A DNA stretch of 64,000 bases from CAYWWY01 sp964580185 (GCA_964580185.1 CAZOJQ010000002.1:1-64000), one strand, 5' to 3'; shown: positions 25,158 to 34,445, counted from the first letter of the stretch. Translations and numbers: made by a program. Notes: generated by a model not told the origin, from the sequence alone.

Positions 25158-26369
25158 TTATGATTCTAACGGTCTGCCGTACTTTTCCTGGAATTTTTCC
25201 GCCAATTCGTGATAGGATTTTTCCCCAAAATTCCGGATTTTTAAGAGATCATCCTTGCTCTTGGTGAGAATATCTCCAATGGTATACATCTTCTCTCGTT
25301 TCAAGCAGTTGAGCGTTCGCGAAGCGAGTCCCAAGTCTTCCACCGAATGCTCTTCCATGTTTTGCGGAACATCTTCGCTTGCTTGGGTCGGTTGGGGGGA
25401 AAATGGATCCACGATCATGGAATCCTCAGCGCCTTGGAGGTCTTCTTCTTCCATGAATTGTGAGATGGAAAGGTCATCTACCGGTTTATCTTCGGTTTTT
25501 GGCGCGCTCTCTTTTTTCTTTCGGAACCGTTCGAGGGTCGGTTCTCCCTCCTGATCTTCCCCATCGAATTGAGCCAGCTTCTTTTTGATGTCTATACCGC
25601 TTTTGATCGAAGATTCAGCGTCTACTCTGTCTTTGGGGGTTTCGAAAAGCATCTCTACCCCCTTCATCTCAGGCAGGTTTTTGATCAGGATGGTGAAATG
25701 CTCGATCAGGATATTCGCAGCCAGCTGGAGGGCTTCAGCGGGTTGAATGTTTCTTTTCGTCCAAAGCTCAAGGACAAGTTTATCATAGTCGGTTTTCTTT
25801 CCCACCCGAACATTTTCTTCGTGGAAATTCACCCGTACAACAGGGGTATAGATCCCATCAATTGGGATAACCTGAATATCATCGGGTTTTTCTTGCTCCG
25901 CCACAGGCACATACCCTTTTCCAACATTGGCGCTTAATACCACTGAGAGATGGGCATTTTCATTCAGAGTGGCAATCACCAGATCTGGATTGGCAACACT
26001 CACACCGGCCGGACATTGCACATCCCCTGCCAGAACCTCTCCCGGACCGTCTTTCGAAATGCTCAACTCAACTTCATCTTCAATGGGAATCTCGTTTCGG
26101 AGTTGAATCCTTTTGATGTTCATGATCATCTCAAGGATGTCTTCCTTAATGCCTTCGATGGTATCAAACTCGTGAAAGTGCTCCGGAAACTTGATTCGAG
26201 TGATCGCTAACGACATAATAGAGGAAAGCAAGACCCTCCGAAGGGAATTTCCGAGCGTGATGGCGTAGCCTTTTTCCAAAGGGGCCAACGAGAACTTCCC
26301 GTAGAGAAAATCGCCCTCTTCGTGTTCCTCTTCAATAAATAGCTTTTGGGGTGTTACATATCTAATCAT
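25158..26369 (-). CDS. rpoA: RNA polymerase alpha subunit with very long interdomain linker
   Basis: 403 residues, against about 310-340 in most bacteria. The alpha-NTD (1 to about 232) has EKGYAITLGNSLRRVLLSS for dimerisation and assembly on beta. The alpha-CTD (about 339-403) has SVEDLGLASRTLNCLKRE and KIRNFGEKSYHEL, the UP-element and activator-contact fold. Between them lie about 105 residues (233-338) rich in Glu, Asp, Ser, Pro and Gln, with several short acidic runs, where about 15-20 residues is usual. It is placed between rpsD and rplQ as expected, and the frame is intact. Confidence 0.96.
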   Translation of the reverse strand: MIRYVTPQKLFIEEEHEEGDFLYGKFSLAPLEKGYAITLGNSLRRVLLSSIMSLAITRIKFPEHFHEFDTIEGIKEDILEMIMNIKRIQLRNEIPIEDEVELSISKDGPGEVLAGDVQCPAGVSVANPDLVIATLNENAHLSVVLSANVGKGYVPVAEQEKPDDIQVIPIDGIYTPVVRVNFHEENVRVGKKTDYDKLVLELWTKRNIQPAEALQLAANILIEHFTILIKNLPEMKGVEMLFETPKDRVDAESSIKSGIDIKKKLAQFDGEDQEGEPTLERFRKKKESAPKTEDKPVDDLSISQFMEEEDLQGAEDSMIVDPFSPQPTQASEDVPQNMEEHSVEDLGLASRTLNCLKREKMYTIGDILTKSKDDLLKIRNFGEKSYHELAEKFQEKYGRPLES

Positions 26370-26444
26370 GGGGTTTTCCCTCCTGTTTCATGTGATGGTG
26401 AAACATGGGCTCAGGCAAGTGGGTACCTGTCAGAACACCTTTCA

Positions 26445-27077
26445 TCACTTGGAGTACAGCTCTACGATGGACTGAACGTCGACGGGCAGACCTACTTCAT
26501 CCAAATTGGGCAACCGAACAAAGGTTGCTCGAAATTGGTCATAATCGACTTCCATCCAAGGTACAACCCCTTTATCACGAAAAGCCTCCACAGCCTCACG
26601 CAACCCTGGGATGCTCCGGGCTTTTTCATGAATCTCGACAATATCTTCCGGACGCAGCCGGTAGGATGGAATATTTACCTTTCTACCATTGACTTTGACA
26701 TGCCCATGGAGGACCAACTGACGGGCTTGGGGGCGCGAAAGAGCAAAACCCATGCGAAATATCGCGTTATCCAATCGTGATTCTACGATCTGAACCAAGT
26801 TTTCTCCCGTAATACCCTTCTTCTTTCGGGCTTGGTCAAAGTACAATCGGAACTGTTTTTCCAAAACACCATAGGTTCTCTTCATTGCTTGTTTGGAACG
26901 GAGCTGCATCCCGTACTGGGTCGTTTTTTTCTTTCCCATCGTCTTTCCATGCTGCCCCGGAGCGAAGCTTCTTTTTTTGAAGCTGCACTTCTCAGTGTAG
27001 CATCGCTCGCCTTTCAGGTATAGTGCCATTCCCTCTCGGCGACAAAGTTTGCACAAAGGCCCTGTGTATCGTGCCAT
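26445..27077 (-). CDS. rpsD: 30S ribosomal protein S4 (zinc form)
   Basis: 210 residues. N-terminal zinc ligands Cys9, Cys12, Cys26 and Cys31 (C-x2-C-x13-C-x4-C) mark the C+ form. S4 RNA-binding core FRMGFALSRPQARQLVLHG. Primary 16S binder in small-subunit assembly. In many bacteria S4 also represses the alpha operon; no clear binding site is recognised here. The 75-nt spacer to rpoA is the longest in this part of the operon. Confidence 0.97.
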   Translation of the reverse strand: MARYTGPLCKLCRREGMALYLKGERCYTEKCSFKKRSFAPGQHGKTMGKKKTTQYGMQLRSKQAMKRTYGVLEKQFRLYFDQARKKKGITGENLVQIVESRLDNAIFRMGFALSRPQARQLVLHGHVKVNGRKVNIPSYRLRPEDIVEIHEKARSIPGLREAVEAFRDKGVVPWMEVDYDQFRATFVRLPNLDEVGLPVDVQSIVELYSK

Positions 27078-27090
27078 CTATGACCCTCCC

Positions 27091-27486
27091 TTACATTCCG
27101 CGTCGTTTTTTGGGTCTACACCCATTATGGGGGATCGGAGTGATGTCTCGAATCACACCGATTTCCAATCCCGCTGCCTGAAGAGTACGAATGGCAGCTT
27201 CTCTCCCTGGTCCTGGGCCTTTGGCCGTTACATCGACCTTTTTCAGACCCATCTTCAACACCTCTTTCGCCACAGAGTCTGCAGCAAGTTGGGCTGCATA
27301 TGGCGTGCTTTTTTTTGATCCGGTGTACCCAACTGTTCCCCCGCTGGACCAAGTAATCAGATTTCCGTTGGAATCGGTGATGGCAATTATGGTGTTGTTA
27401 TACGTCGATTTGATGTGCGCAACGCCTCGGTCCACCAACACCCTTTTTTTCTTTTTACTGTCCGTTTTCTTCGCAGCTTTGGCCAT
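27091..27486 (-). CDS. rpsK: 30S ribosomal protein S11
   Basis: 131 residues with THIKSTYNNTIIAITD and the C-terminal IRDITPIPHNGCRPKKRR signature. Platform protein of the small subunit, between rpsM and rpsD. Confidence 0.97.
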   Translation of the reverse strand: MAKAAKKTDSKKKKRVLVDRGVAHIKSTYNNTIIAITDSNGNLITWSSGGTVGYTGSKKSTPYAAQLAADSVAKEVLKMGLKKVDVTAKGPGPGREAAIRTLQAAGLEIGVIRDITPIPHNGCRPKKRRGM

Positions 27487-27500
27487 GATTCATACCTCCC

Positions 27501-27881
27501 TTATGCTTCCTTTTTCTTCTTTTTCTTACCGATCCCGGGCTTTGGCCCTTTTCGGGTTCGAGCATTGGTTTTGGTTCTTTGTCCCCGCAAAGGAAGGCCA
27601 ATCTTATGGCGGTGTCCACGATATGAACCAATTTCGACCAATCGTTTGATACTCTTCTGTACGTCTTGCCTCAGTTCCCCTTCAACCCGGTAATGCTCGT
27701 TGATAAACTGGGTGATCTTCCGGATTTCCTCTTCGGTCAGGTCTTTCATCCGTTTGTCGGGATCCAATTCAGTCTCTTGGATAATTTTCATCGACCGTGT
27801 AGGTCCAATTCCATAGAGATACTGAAGCGAGATGAATAGTTTTTTCTGGTTTGGCAATTCCACTCCCAGCACTCGTGCCAT
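27501..27881 (-). CDS. rpsM: 30S ribosomal protein S13
   Basis: 126 residues beginning MARVLGVELPNQKKLFISL, with the C-terminal RGHRHKIGLPLRGQRTKTNA tail that reaches the decoding region. In order between rpmJ and rpsK. Confidence 0.97.
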   Translation of the reverse strand: MARVLGVELPNQKKLFISLQYLYGIGPTRSMKIIQETELDPDKRMKDLTEEEIRKITQFINEHYRVEGELRQDVQKSIKRLVEIGSYRGHRHKIGLPLRGQRTKTNARTRKGPKPGIGKKKKKKEA

Positions 27882-27900
27882 CGTTTTCCTCCTTTTCCTG

Positions 27901-28017
27901 TTAGCCCTGTTTTTGGTTGTGTTTGGGATTCCGGGAACAGATGATTCTCAAGATCCCTTTTCTGCGCACGATCTTGCAGTGTTCACAACGGGGCTTGACA
28001 GATGCACTTACTTTCAT
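27901..28017 (-). CDS. rpmJ: 50S ribosomal protein L36 (zinc form)
   Basis: 38 residues, MKVSASVKPR at the start, with zinc ligands Cys11, Cys14, Cys27 and His33, the C+ form. It lies between infA and rpsM as expected. GGGAGCG precedes the ATG. Confidence 0.96.
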   Translation of the reverse strand: MKVSASVKPRCEHCKIVRRKGILRIICSRNPKHNQKQG

Positions 28018-28055
28018 GGTAGACACGCTCCCTTCTTATCGAAAACCCTACAATC

Positions 28056-28286
28056 TTAGATCGTTTTTTTTCGGTACACGATCCTGCCTTTGGTTAGATC
28101 ATAAATCGACAATTCCAATACAACTCGATCTCCGGGAACCAATCGGATAAAGTTCTTTCTCATCTTCCCAGAGATATGCGCAAGAACCTTATGGCCATTA
28201 TCCAACTCCACGCGAAACATAGCATTGGGTAAGGCTTCATATACCTTTCCTTCTACTTTAATGACATCGCTTTTGTCTTTTGCCAT
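28056..28286 (-). CDS. infA: Translation initiation factor IF-1
   Basis: 76 residues of a single OB fold: VIKVEGKVYEALPNAMFRV, HISGKMRKNFIRL and PGDRVVLELS. It occupies the ribosomal A site during initiation. Between map and rpmJ. Confidence 0.97.
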   Translation of the reverse strand: MAKDKSDVIKVEGKVYEALPNAMFRVELDNGHKVLAHISGKMRKNFIRLVPGDRVVLELSIYDLTKGRIVYRKKTI

Positions 28287-28299
28287 CGTTCCCCCCTCG

Positions 28300-29049
28300 C
28301 TAAAGGCGAGTTAAGATCTCGACCCCGTTTTCTGTCAGCGCTACGGTATCTTCGTAATGCGCCGCAAGGCTTCTATCTACTGTCACCGCAGTAAATCCGT
28401 CGTCCAGGACTTCGGTTCTCCAATCTCCGGCGCTGACCATGGGTTCAATTGCCAGCGTCATTCCTTTCCGAAGACGGATGCCTCGATTCGGGAATCCATA
28501 ATTGGGAATCTGAGGCGATTCATGAAGATCTTTGCCGATACCGTGACCAACATATTCTCGGATGATTGAAAATCCGTGGCTCTCCACATGGGTTTGAATG
28601 GCATGGCTCACATTGCCCAATCGCTCCATCTTTTCCAGCTCGCGGATTCCCAATTCCAAGGCTTCTTGCGTTACGGTCATCAAGCGGTTCGCTTCTTCCG
28701 TTACTTGCCCTACCGAGAAGGTTCGAGCCGCGTCTCCATGGTACCCATCGATATAAGCCCCAACATCGATCGAAACGAGATCCCCTTCCGATAGCACTCG
28801 ATTCCGATCAGGCAATCCATGAATCACCACTTCATTTACGGAAATGCACGAAGAAAAAGGAAATCCCCCATACCCTTTAAAGGAAGGAATCGCATGATTC
28901 AGGGACAAAAACTGCTCAATAATCCCATCCAGATGCGCGGTGTTTTCACCGGGACGGATATGGACTCGAATCATATCCAAGACTTCTGCCACCAACCGGC
29001 CGGGTTTTTTCATCCTTTCGATCTCTTCACGGGACTTAATCACAATCAC
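28300..29049 (-). CDS. map: Methionine aminopeptidase, type I
   Basis: 249 residues, GTG start at 29049 (AAGGA 9 nt upstream). Di-metal ligands are all present: Asp pair in SIDVGAYIDGYHGDAARTF, His in YVGHGIGKDLHE, and Glu in AIEPM and in YEDTVALTENG. It removes N-terminal Met from new proteins. Placed between adk and infA, as in Thermotoga- and Bacillus-type spc operons. Confidence 0.96.
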   Translation of the reverse strand: MIVIKSREEIERMKKPGRLVAEVLDMIRVHIRPGENTAHLDGIIEQFLSLNHAIPSFKGYGGFPFSSCISVNEVVIHGLPDRNRVLSEGDLVSIDVGAYIDGYHGDAARTFSVGQVTEEANRLMTVTQEALELGIRELEKMERLGNVSHAIQTHVESHGFSIIREYVGHGIGKDLHESPQIPNYGFPNRGIRLRKGMTLAIEPMVSAGDWRTEVLDDGFTAVTVDRSLAAHYEDTVALTENGVEILTRL

Positions 29050-29061
29050 GGCGCATGTTCC

Positions 29062-29712
29062 TTATCGTTCAACAAGCTGGGCCAGAACATCGGCTTCCAC
29101 TTCATCCACGTCTCGCTGTCCGTCGATCCGAATCAAACGATTTCGATCCTGATAGTACTGGATTAGGGGTTGCGTATTATCCAGATACACTTGAACTCGG
29201 GTTCGGACTGTTTCTTCCCGATCATCTTCCCTCTGAAACAGCGGTTGATGATCCAAATCACATCTACCTTCTACCTTAGGAGCGAGGGTAAGAAGATTGT
29301 ATACCTTTCCGCATCGAGAGCAAATCCTTCGATTGCTGATCCTCCGTACAACAGTATCTTCATCCACTTCCAGCAAAATGGCTTGACTCTCAGGACGATC
29401 CATGGTTTGAGCCAGTTGTTCCAATGCCTCTGCCTGGAGTAGGGTTCGAGGAAACCCGTCCAAGAGAAACCCGTTTTGGCAGTCCGGTTTCGAAATCCGT
29501 TCGCGCACGATTTGGATCATTAGGTCATCACCGACCAAGTCTCCTGCTTTCATGATGGCTTGGGCCTGGTTTCCCAATTCTGTGCCTTCAGCTACAGCGC
29601 TCCGAAGCATATCACCCGTCGAAATATGAGGGATTTCCAAACGGGCGCACACTCCTTTAGCCACTGTGCCCTTTCCCGCGCCAGGAGCACCCAGAAAGAT
29701 GATATCCCTCAT
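29062..29712 (-). CDS. adk: Adenylate kinase (zinc LID)
   Basis: 216 residues. P-loop GAPGAGKGT at 8-16, AMP site ISTGDMLR, GFPRTLLQA. The LID carries CSRC near residue 126 and CDLD further on, a Cys3/Asp structural zinc site as in Gram-positive enzymes. It equilibrates ATP + AMP with 2 ADP. Its ATG overlaps the secY stop (ATGA). Confidence 0.97.
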   Translation of the reverse strand: MRDIIFLGAPGAGKGTVAKGVCARLEIPHISTGDMLRSAVAEGTELGNQAQAIMKAGDLVGDDLMIQIVRERISKPDCQNGFLLDGFPRTLLQAEALEQLAQTMDRPESQAILLEVDEDTVVRRISNRRICSRCGKVYNLLTLAPKVEGRCDLDHQPLFQREDDREETVRTRVQVYLDNTQPLIQYYQDRNRLIRIDGQRDVDEVEADVLAQLVER

Positions 29713-31004
29713 CCGCCTTTCCTTCCGCGCAGTCGTCCTCGTTTCATGAATCCTTCATAATTCCGCATAATCATATGCGCTTCCATCTGTTGGATAATAT
29801 CCAAGGCAACCCCTACAGCGATCAGTGTTGAAGTTCCTCCAATCGCGATATTTACACCGATCACAGGCGTCATCAGGTATGGCAAAATCGCAACAGTAAC
29901 TAAGAATGCTGCGCCCATGAATGTGATCCGATTGAGAATCCGAAGCATATATTTCTCGGTAGGAGCTCCAGGACGCAATCCGGGTATGAATCCTCCGTAT
30001 TTTTTGATGTTTTCGCTGATATCATGAACATCGAAGGTAATGATGCTGTAAAAATAGCAGAAAAAGAGAATCAGCCCACCGTAAATGATCAAATACAGAG
30101 GAGCGCCTGTCCCCAAAAGCCGAATCGCAACTTGGGAGCCGGTTAGCTGAGCAAGAGCCGCAGGAATGACCATGATCGCTTGACCAAATATGACTGGAAT
30201 GACACCGCCTTGGTTGATCTTCATGGGTATATAGGTGCTTTGCCCTCCATAGACTCTTCGACCGCTCACTCTTCGCGCATACTGAACGGTAATTCTTCGT
30301 TCGCCTTGTTGGACAAAGATCACGGCAATGACGATGCCCACGCTGACGCCGATCAGAATGATCCATTCCAGAATATCCAACTGACCTACAACAGCCTGAC
30401 CCAGATAACTGGGATACCGGGAAACGATCCCTGCAAAGATCAGAACAGAAATTCCGTTTCCGATCCCTTTTTCCGTAATCCGTTCCCCTAACCAGATGGC
30501 GAACATGGTTCCTGCCACCAATGTGATGGTGGACACAAAGACAAAGAAGAAAGGAGAGAGGGTCGGATGAACAAGGGCCGGCTGCTGCGCGATGGCCACG
30601 CTGAAGAACAAACCTTGGAGAAACCCAAGGCCCACGGTAAGATACCGCGTATACTTGGCCATCTTCTTCTTTCCTTCTTCTCCTTCCCGCGCAAGCTCTT
30701 TCAGCGAAGGAATTACGCTGCCGAGAAGCTGCAGGATAATCGAAGCATTGATGTATGGGGTAACGCTCATCATTAAAATGGAAAATTCTTGCAGAGCGCC
30801 TCCCGCAAATATGTCGTAAAAATTAATCAGCCCGGCAAAAGCCTCACTCTGAAACCCTTCGAGCACATTGGCCCATTCTTGAAGGTTGATTCCAGGGATG
30901 GGTATAAAGATACCCAATCGATACACAATAAGCATGAGCAACGTAAAAACGATTCGATCTCTGAGTTCGGGTATTCTGAATGCGTTGCGAAATGCTCTCC
31001 ACAT
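29709..31004 (-). CDS. secY: Protein translocase subunit SecY
   Basis: 431 residues with ten membrane helices. N-terminal RIVFTLLMLIVYRLGIFIP, plug and gate region GGALQEFSILMMSVTPYI, and the cytosolic loop with RRITVQYARR. Main channel of the Sec translocon; works with YajC and SecDF encoded near 20-23 kb. Between rplO and adk. Confidence 0.97.
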   Translation of the reverse strand: MWRAFRNAFRIPELRDRIVFTLLMLIVYRLGIFIPIPGINLQEWANVLEGFQSEAFAGLINFYDIFAGGALQEFSILMMSVTPYINASIILQLLGSVIPSLKELAREGEEGKKKMAKYTRYLTVGLGFLQGLFFSVAIAQQPALVHPTLSPFFFVFVSTITLVAGTMFAIWLGERITEKGIGNGISVLIFAGIVSRYPSYLGQAVVGQLDILEWIILIGVSVGIVIAVIFVQQGERRITVQYARRVSGRRVYGGQSTYIPMKINQGGVIPVIFGQAIMVIPAALAQLTGSQVAIRLLGTGAPLYLIIYGGLILFFCYFYSIITFDVHDISENIKKYGGFIPGLRPGAPTEKYMLRILNRITFMGAAFLVTVAILPYLMTPVIGVNIAIGGTSTLIAVGVALDIIQQMEAHMIMRNYEGFMKRGRLRGRKGG

Positions 31005-31005
31005 A

Positions 31006-31476
31006 TTAATGCTCCTCGGTCTGCGTTTGGATGACCTGCGCTTTCCCGCCTGCTGCTTCGATCTTTTCTTTGGCTTTTGCGCTGAACGCGTGCGCAGAAA
31101 CGATCAACCCATGGCTGAGGGTTCCATAAGCAAGGATCTTGACGCCATCCAGCATCTTTTTCATAGCACCCTTTTCTTTCAGTGTTTCGGGTGATACCTC
31201 TTCTCCCTCCACAAACAAAAGATCCAGTTGCTTGAGGTTGAAGACTGTGTACTCTTTCCGATTGACATTTTTGAACCCTCTCTTGGGCGAACGCATATAT
31301 AAGGGGGTCTGTCCGCCTTCAAAGCCAGGTCGGACTCCTCCGCCGCTACGCGCTTTCTGTCCTTTATGGCCTCTACCCGAGGTCTTCCCCAACCCGGAAC
31401 CAGGGCCTCTGCCCAATCGTTTCGCTTTCTTCCGGGAATTTGGAGTTGGTTGTAGATCTTCCAGTCTCAGGGCCAT
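31006..31476 (-). CDS. rplO: 50S ribosomal protein L15
   Basis: 156 residues; glycine- and lysine-rich N-terminal part (KRLGRGPGSGLGKTSGRGHK) that threads into 23S rRNA, and globular C-terminal domain. The secY start follows one base after the stop. Confidence 0.97.
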   Translation of the reverse strand: MALRLEDLQPTPNSRKKAKRLGRGPGSGLGKTSGRGHKGQKARSGGGVRPGFEGGQTPLYMRSPKRGFKNVNRKEYTVFNLKQLDLLFVEGEEVSPETLKEKGAMKKMLDGVKILAYGTLSHGLIVSAHAFSAKAKEKIEAAGGKAQVIQTQTEEH

Positions 31477-31506
31477 TCTATTTCCCTCCTTCGCCGTTAC
31501 ACCGGA

Positions 31507-31707
31507 TTATGACCGAACTTCGTTTTCGATTTCTTCCCATTGCACTAGATGTCGAATCTTCCGGATCATGCCGCGGATGGTTGGATGATCCTCTTTGATT
31601 ACTGTATGGTTCATTCTTCGGAGCCCCAACGCCCGTACGGTGTCTTTCTGATCCTGCGCGTATCCAATGGGGCTTTTGACAAGGGTGATCTTCAATTTGG
31701 CATTCAT
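31507..31707 (-). CDS. rpmD: 50S ribosomal protein L30
   Basis: 66 residues: LKITLVKSPIGYAQDQK, TVRALGLRRMNHTVI and GMIRKIRHLV are the L30 signature. Its ATG overlaps the rpsE stop region (ATGA). Confidence 0.96.
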   Translation of the reverse strand: MNAKLKITLVKSPIGYAQDQKDTVRALGLRRMNHTVIKEDHPTIRGMIRKIRHLVQWEEIENEVRS

Positions 31708-32249
31708 TTCGATTCACTCCCATGTCTCCCTTGAAAGACTTCACCGATCGTCACATCTCTCTTTTTCGCGAGACTTTCGGGAGATTGAATCCGTTTCAGA
31801 CCTTCAAAAGTCGCCTTTACCACGTTGACCGGAGAGTTTGACCCCAGATTCTTGGTTAGTATATTCTGAACACCAGCCAGTTCGACCACTGCGCGGACTG
31901 AGTTGGAGGCAACGATTCCGGTACCCGGTGTTGCGGGTTTAAGCATAACTTTTGCCGATCCGAATTTCTGGGTAATCTCATGGGGAATGGTACCCCGGGC
32001 GATTCGAACAGAAACCATGTTCTTTTTTGCTTCCGCAATGGCTTTCCGAATGGACTCGGGCACTTCACGGGCATTACCGATGCCTATGCCAACCTTGCCT
32101 TTTTTGTCACCTACAACGGCGATTGCTCGAAAATGAAGGTTCTTTCCTCCCGCGACCACCTTGGTGGTTCTGCGGATCTCTACCACTCTTTCTTCCAGTT
32201 CTTCTGTTTCTTTTCCGATGATCTCTTGTGGCACCCTAATCCCCTCCAT
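31704..32249 (-). CDS. rpsE: 30S ribosomal protein S5
   Basis: 181 residues. Double-stranded RNA-binding N-terminal domain (RTTKVVAGGKNLHFRAIAVV) and GIGNAREVPESIRKAIAEA. Involved in decoding accuracy. The start overlaps the rplR stop (TAATG). Confidence 0.97.
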   Translation of the reverse strand: MEGIRVPQEIIGKETEELEERVVEIRRTTKVVAGGKNLHFRAIAVVGDKKGKVGIGIGNAREVPESIRKAIAEAKKNMVSVRIARGTIPHEITQKFGSAKVMLKPATPGTGIVASNSVRAVVELAGVQNILTKNLGSNSPVNVVKATFEGLKRIQSPESLAKKRDVTIGEVFQGRHGSESK

Positions 32250-32617
32250 TAAAACTTCAGGCCCGCTTCACGAGCCCCTTCTGCCAGTTTTTTCACTCTT
32301 CCCATATATTGAAATCCGCCGCGATCAAAAACAACCTCGGTAATCCCTTGATCCGAGGCTCTTTGAGCCACTAGTTTTCCTACTGCGTGCGCAGCTTCTT
32401 GACTCCATGTCTTTGAGACCGAATCACGGATTTCTCGATCCAGAGTGGATGCTTGTGTGAGTGTGTGTCCTTTGTGGTCGTCTATGACTTGCACATAAAT
32501 GTTCTTCTCACTTCGATATACTGCCATTCGAGGTCGATCCGGTGTCCCGGAAATCTTGTTGCGGATTCTGAAGTGTCTCTTTTTCCGTAGCGTTTTTCGA
32601 TCTTTTCGCTTAATCAT
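32249..32617 (-). CDS. rplR: 50S ribosomal protein L18
   Basis: 122 residues; GTPDRPRMAVYRSEKNIYVQ and FDRGGFQYMGRVKKLAEGAR are typical. Binds 5S rRNA in the central protuberance. Confidence 0.97.
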   Translation of the reverse strand: MIKRKDRKTLRKKRHFRIRNKISGTPDRPRMAVYRSEKNIYVQVIDDHKGHTLTQASTLDREIRDSVSKTWSQEAAHAVGKLVAQRASDQGITEVVFDRGGFQYMGRVKKLAEGAREAGLKF

Positions 32618-32631
32618 CCTCTTCGCCTCCG

Positions 32632-33216
32632 TTACACTTTCTTACCGACTTTAGTACGAACCATCTCTCCTGCATACCGAATCCCTTTCCCGCCATACAC
32701 CATAGGTTCTCTCCATTTGCGTATGTTTGCGGCGGTTTGACCCACGACTTCTTTGTCATACCCTTTGACAATAATTTTCGTGGCAGATGGAACTTCAAAG
32801 GATATTCCTTCCGGTGGTTCAACATTCACATCATGGGCATACCCCAAAGAAAGATTCAGGGTTTTCCCCTTCAAAGCGGCCCGATATCCAACGCCAACGA
32901 TTTCTAGTTCCTTCGTGAATCCCTCGGTCACACCATGAATCATATTCTGAATATGAGAACAGAAGGTCCCAGTCATCGATCGAAAAATCTTGGATTCGCT
33001 CATCCGTTTCATCAATTCCAAGTTGGGTTCCACACGGGCTGCCCCTTCCGCAATCTGAATCACCACATAAGGATTGACCTTCTTCACGATGGACCCCTTG
33101 GGACCTTTGACGGTAAGGGTATCTGCTTCCAGAGTGACCTGCACCCCTTTGGGGATGGGAAGTTCTTTTCTCGCCAATCGCGAGGTCACTTTTTTGATAT
33201 CCACATTCATCGCCAT
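32632..33216 (-). CDS. rplF: 50S ribosomal protein L6
   Basis: 194 residues with two similar domains; LTVKGPKGSIVKKV near residue 32 and KGYDKEVVGQTAANIRKWR near 155. The N-terminus is slightly longer than usual (start could be ATG 33210). Confidence 0.96.
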   Translation of the reverse strand: MAMNVDIKKVTSRLARKELPIPKGVQVTLEADTLTVKGPKGSIVKKVNPYVVIQIAEGAARVEPNLELMKRMSESKIFRSMTGTFCSHIQNMIHGVTEGFTKELEIVGVGYRAALKGKTLNLSLGYAHDVNVEPPEGISFEVPSATKIIVKGYDKEVVGQTAANIRKWREPMVYGGKGIRYAGEMVRTKVGKKV

Positions 33217-33231
33217 ACCGTATGCCTCCTG

Positions 33232-33636
33232 TCACCAGACGTAGGCGACGATTTCTCCGCCCACACCTTTTTGCCTTGCTTCTTTGTCGGTCATCACACC
33301 TTTGGAAGTCGTTAAAATCGCGATGCCCAGACCTCCCTTGACCCTGGGAATCCGATCGGAGGGCATATACACCCTGCGGCCCGATTTCGAAACGCGAACC
33401 AGACCACTGATCACATGTTCCTTGATTCTTCGCGTTCCCTTATATTTCAACATAACACGGATCAAACCCTGTTTTCCATCCTCGATCAACCGATAATCGG
33501 AGATGAAACCTTCCTTTTTCAAAATGTCACAGACACTCTTTTTCAAGTTCGATGCAGGTATGTCTACCGTTTCCTTGAATACCGAATTCGCGTTCCGAAT
33601 CCGTGTGAGCATATCTGCGATGGGATCACTCCACAT
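33232..33636 (-). CDS. rpsH: 30S ribosomal protein S8
   Basis: 134 residues from ATG 33636 (AAAGGAGGCG upstream); a longer in-frame extension lies inside rpsN and is ignored. SDPIADMLTRIRNA and the C-terminal GGEIVAYVW are diagnostic. In E. coli S8 represses the spc operon; no site was assigned here. Confidence 0.97.
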   Translation of the reverse strand: MWSDPIADMLTRIRNANSVFKETVDIPASNLKKSVCDILKKEGFISDYRLIEDGKQGLIRVMLKYKGTRRIKEHVISGLVRVSKSGRRVYMPSDRIPRVKGGLGIAILTTSKGVMTDKEARQKGVGGEIVAYVW

Positions 33637-33653
33637 GAACAACGCCTCCTTTT

Positions 33654-33839
33654 TTACCAGCTTGCTTTTCGCACACCTGGGAGTTTCCCCTCCAAGGCCA
33701 TTTTTCGTAAGCAACACCTGCAAATCCCAAATTCCCGGTATACTGAATGAGGTCGCCCGCAAATCTTACAGCGGGAATACTCTCGAACCTTGTACTTCTT
33801 GTCTCGCTTCCAACTAGCAATCATCGATTTTTTCGCCAT
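33654..33839 (-). CDS. rpsN: 30S ribosomal protein S14, short zinc form
   Basis: 61 residues with Cys24-x2-Cys27 and Cys40-x2-Cys43 zinc ligands (type Z), ending LPGVRKASW. In place between rplE and rpsH. Confidence 0.97.
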   Translation of the reverse strand: MAKKSMIASWKRDKKYKVREYSRCKICGRPHSVYREFGICRCCLRKMALEGKLPGVRKASW

Positions 33840-33854
33840 GCATTCTCCTCCCGA

Positions 33855-34445
33855 TCATGAATACTTCAAGGGCAAACCCATGAGTTCAAGCAGTCGTTTG
33901 GCTTCTTCATTCGTCTTCGCGCTGGTGACGATGATGATATCCATTCCCTGAATCCGTTTCACTTTCTCTGGCCGAATTTCGGGAAAAATGACCTGTTCGG
34001 ATAAACCGAAGGCATAGTTCCCTCTTCCATCGAAGGAATTCGGATTCAATCCCCGGAAGTCCCGAACTTTTGGCATAACAATGTTAAAGAGTTTATTGAG
34101 AAAATTGTACATCCCTCCGGAGCGAAGCGTAACTTTCAACCCGATGGCCATCCCTTTTCGGATCTTGAAGTTCGAAATAGCGTTTCGGGCGTGCGTAGCG
34201 ACCGGTTTTTGCCCGGCAATACTGATCAATTCCTCCTGATGAGTGGTGATCAGTTCTTTGTTTCTGCTTCCCTCTCCGATTCCCATGTTCAGAACCACTT
34301 TTTCGATTTTGGGCACTTGATGCACATTTTTGTAATGGAACTCCTTCATCATGGCTGGGATCACTTCGGAATAATACTTTTCCTTGAGAGGTGTTCTGCT
34401 GGGTACTTTTCCTCCCTCGTCTTTCTTCGATTCCTTTTGTGCCAT
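33855..34445 (-). CDS. rplE: 50S ribosomal protein L5
   Basis: 196 residues from ATG 34445 (GGGAGGAAAT upstream). The core includes KIEKVVLNMGIGEGSRN, QKPVATHARNAISNFKIRKG and FPEIRPEKVKRIQGMDI. The first ~20 residues are a charged extension not found in the usual ~180-residue L5. The frame stays open upstream to a GTG at 34511 that overlaps an AAGGAGG, so an even longer form is conceivable. Contacts 5S rRNA and P-site tRNA. Confidence 0.95.
   Translation of the reverse strand: MAQKESKKDEGGKVPSRTPLKEKYYSEVIPAMMKEFHYKNVHQVPKIEKVVLNMGIGEGSRNKELITTHQEELISIAGQKPVATHARNAISNFKIRKGMAIGLKVTLRSGGMYNFLNKLFNIVMPKVRDFRGLNPNSFDGRGNYAFGLSEQVIFPEIRPEKVKRIQGMDIIIVTSAKTNEEAKRLLELMGLPLKYS

Noticed and set aside
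26384..26405. Inverted repeat TGTTTCA / TGAAACA between rpoA and rpsD
   Set aside because: Only 7 bp with an 8-base loop and no T run; it is weak, and there is no evidence that it is an S4 binding site.
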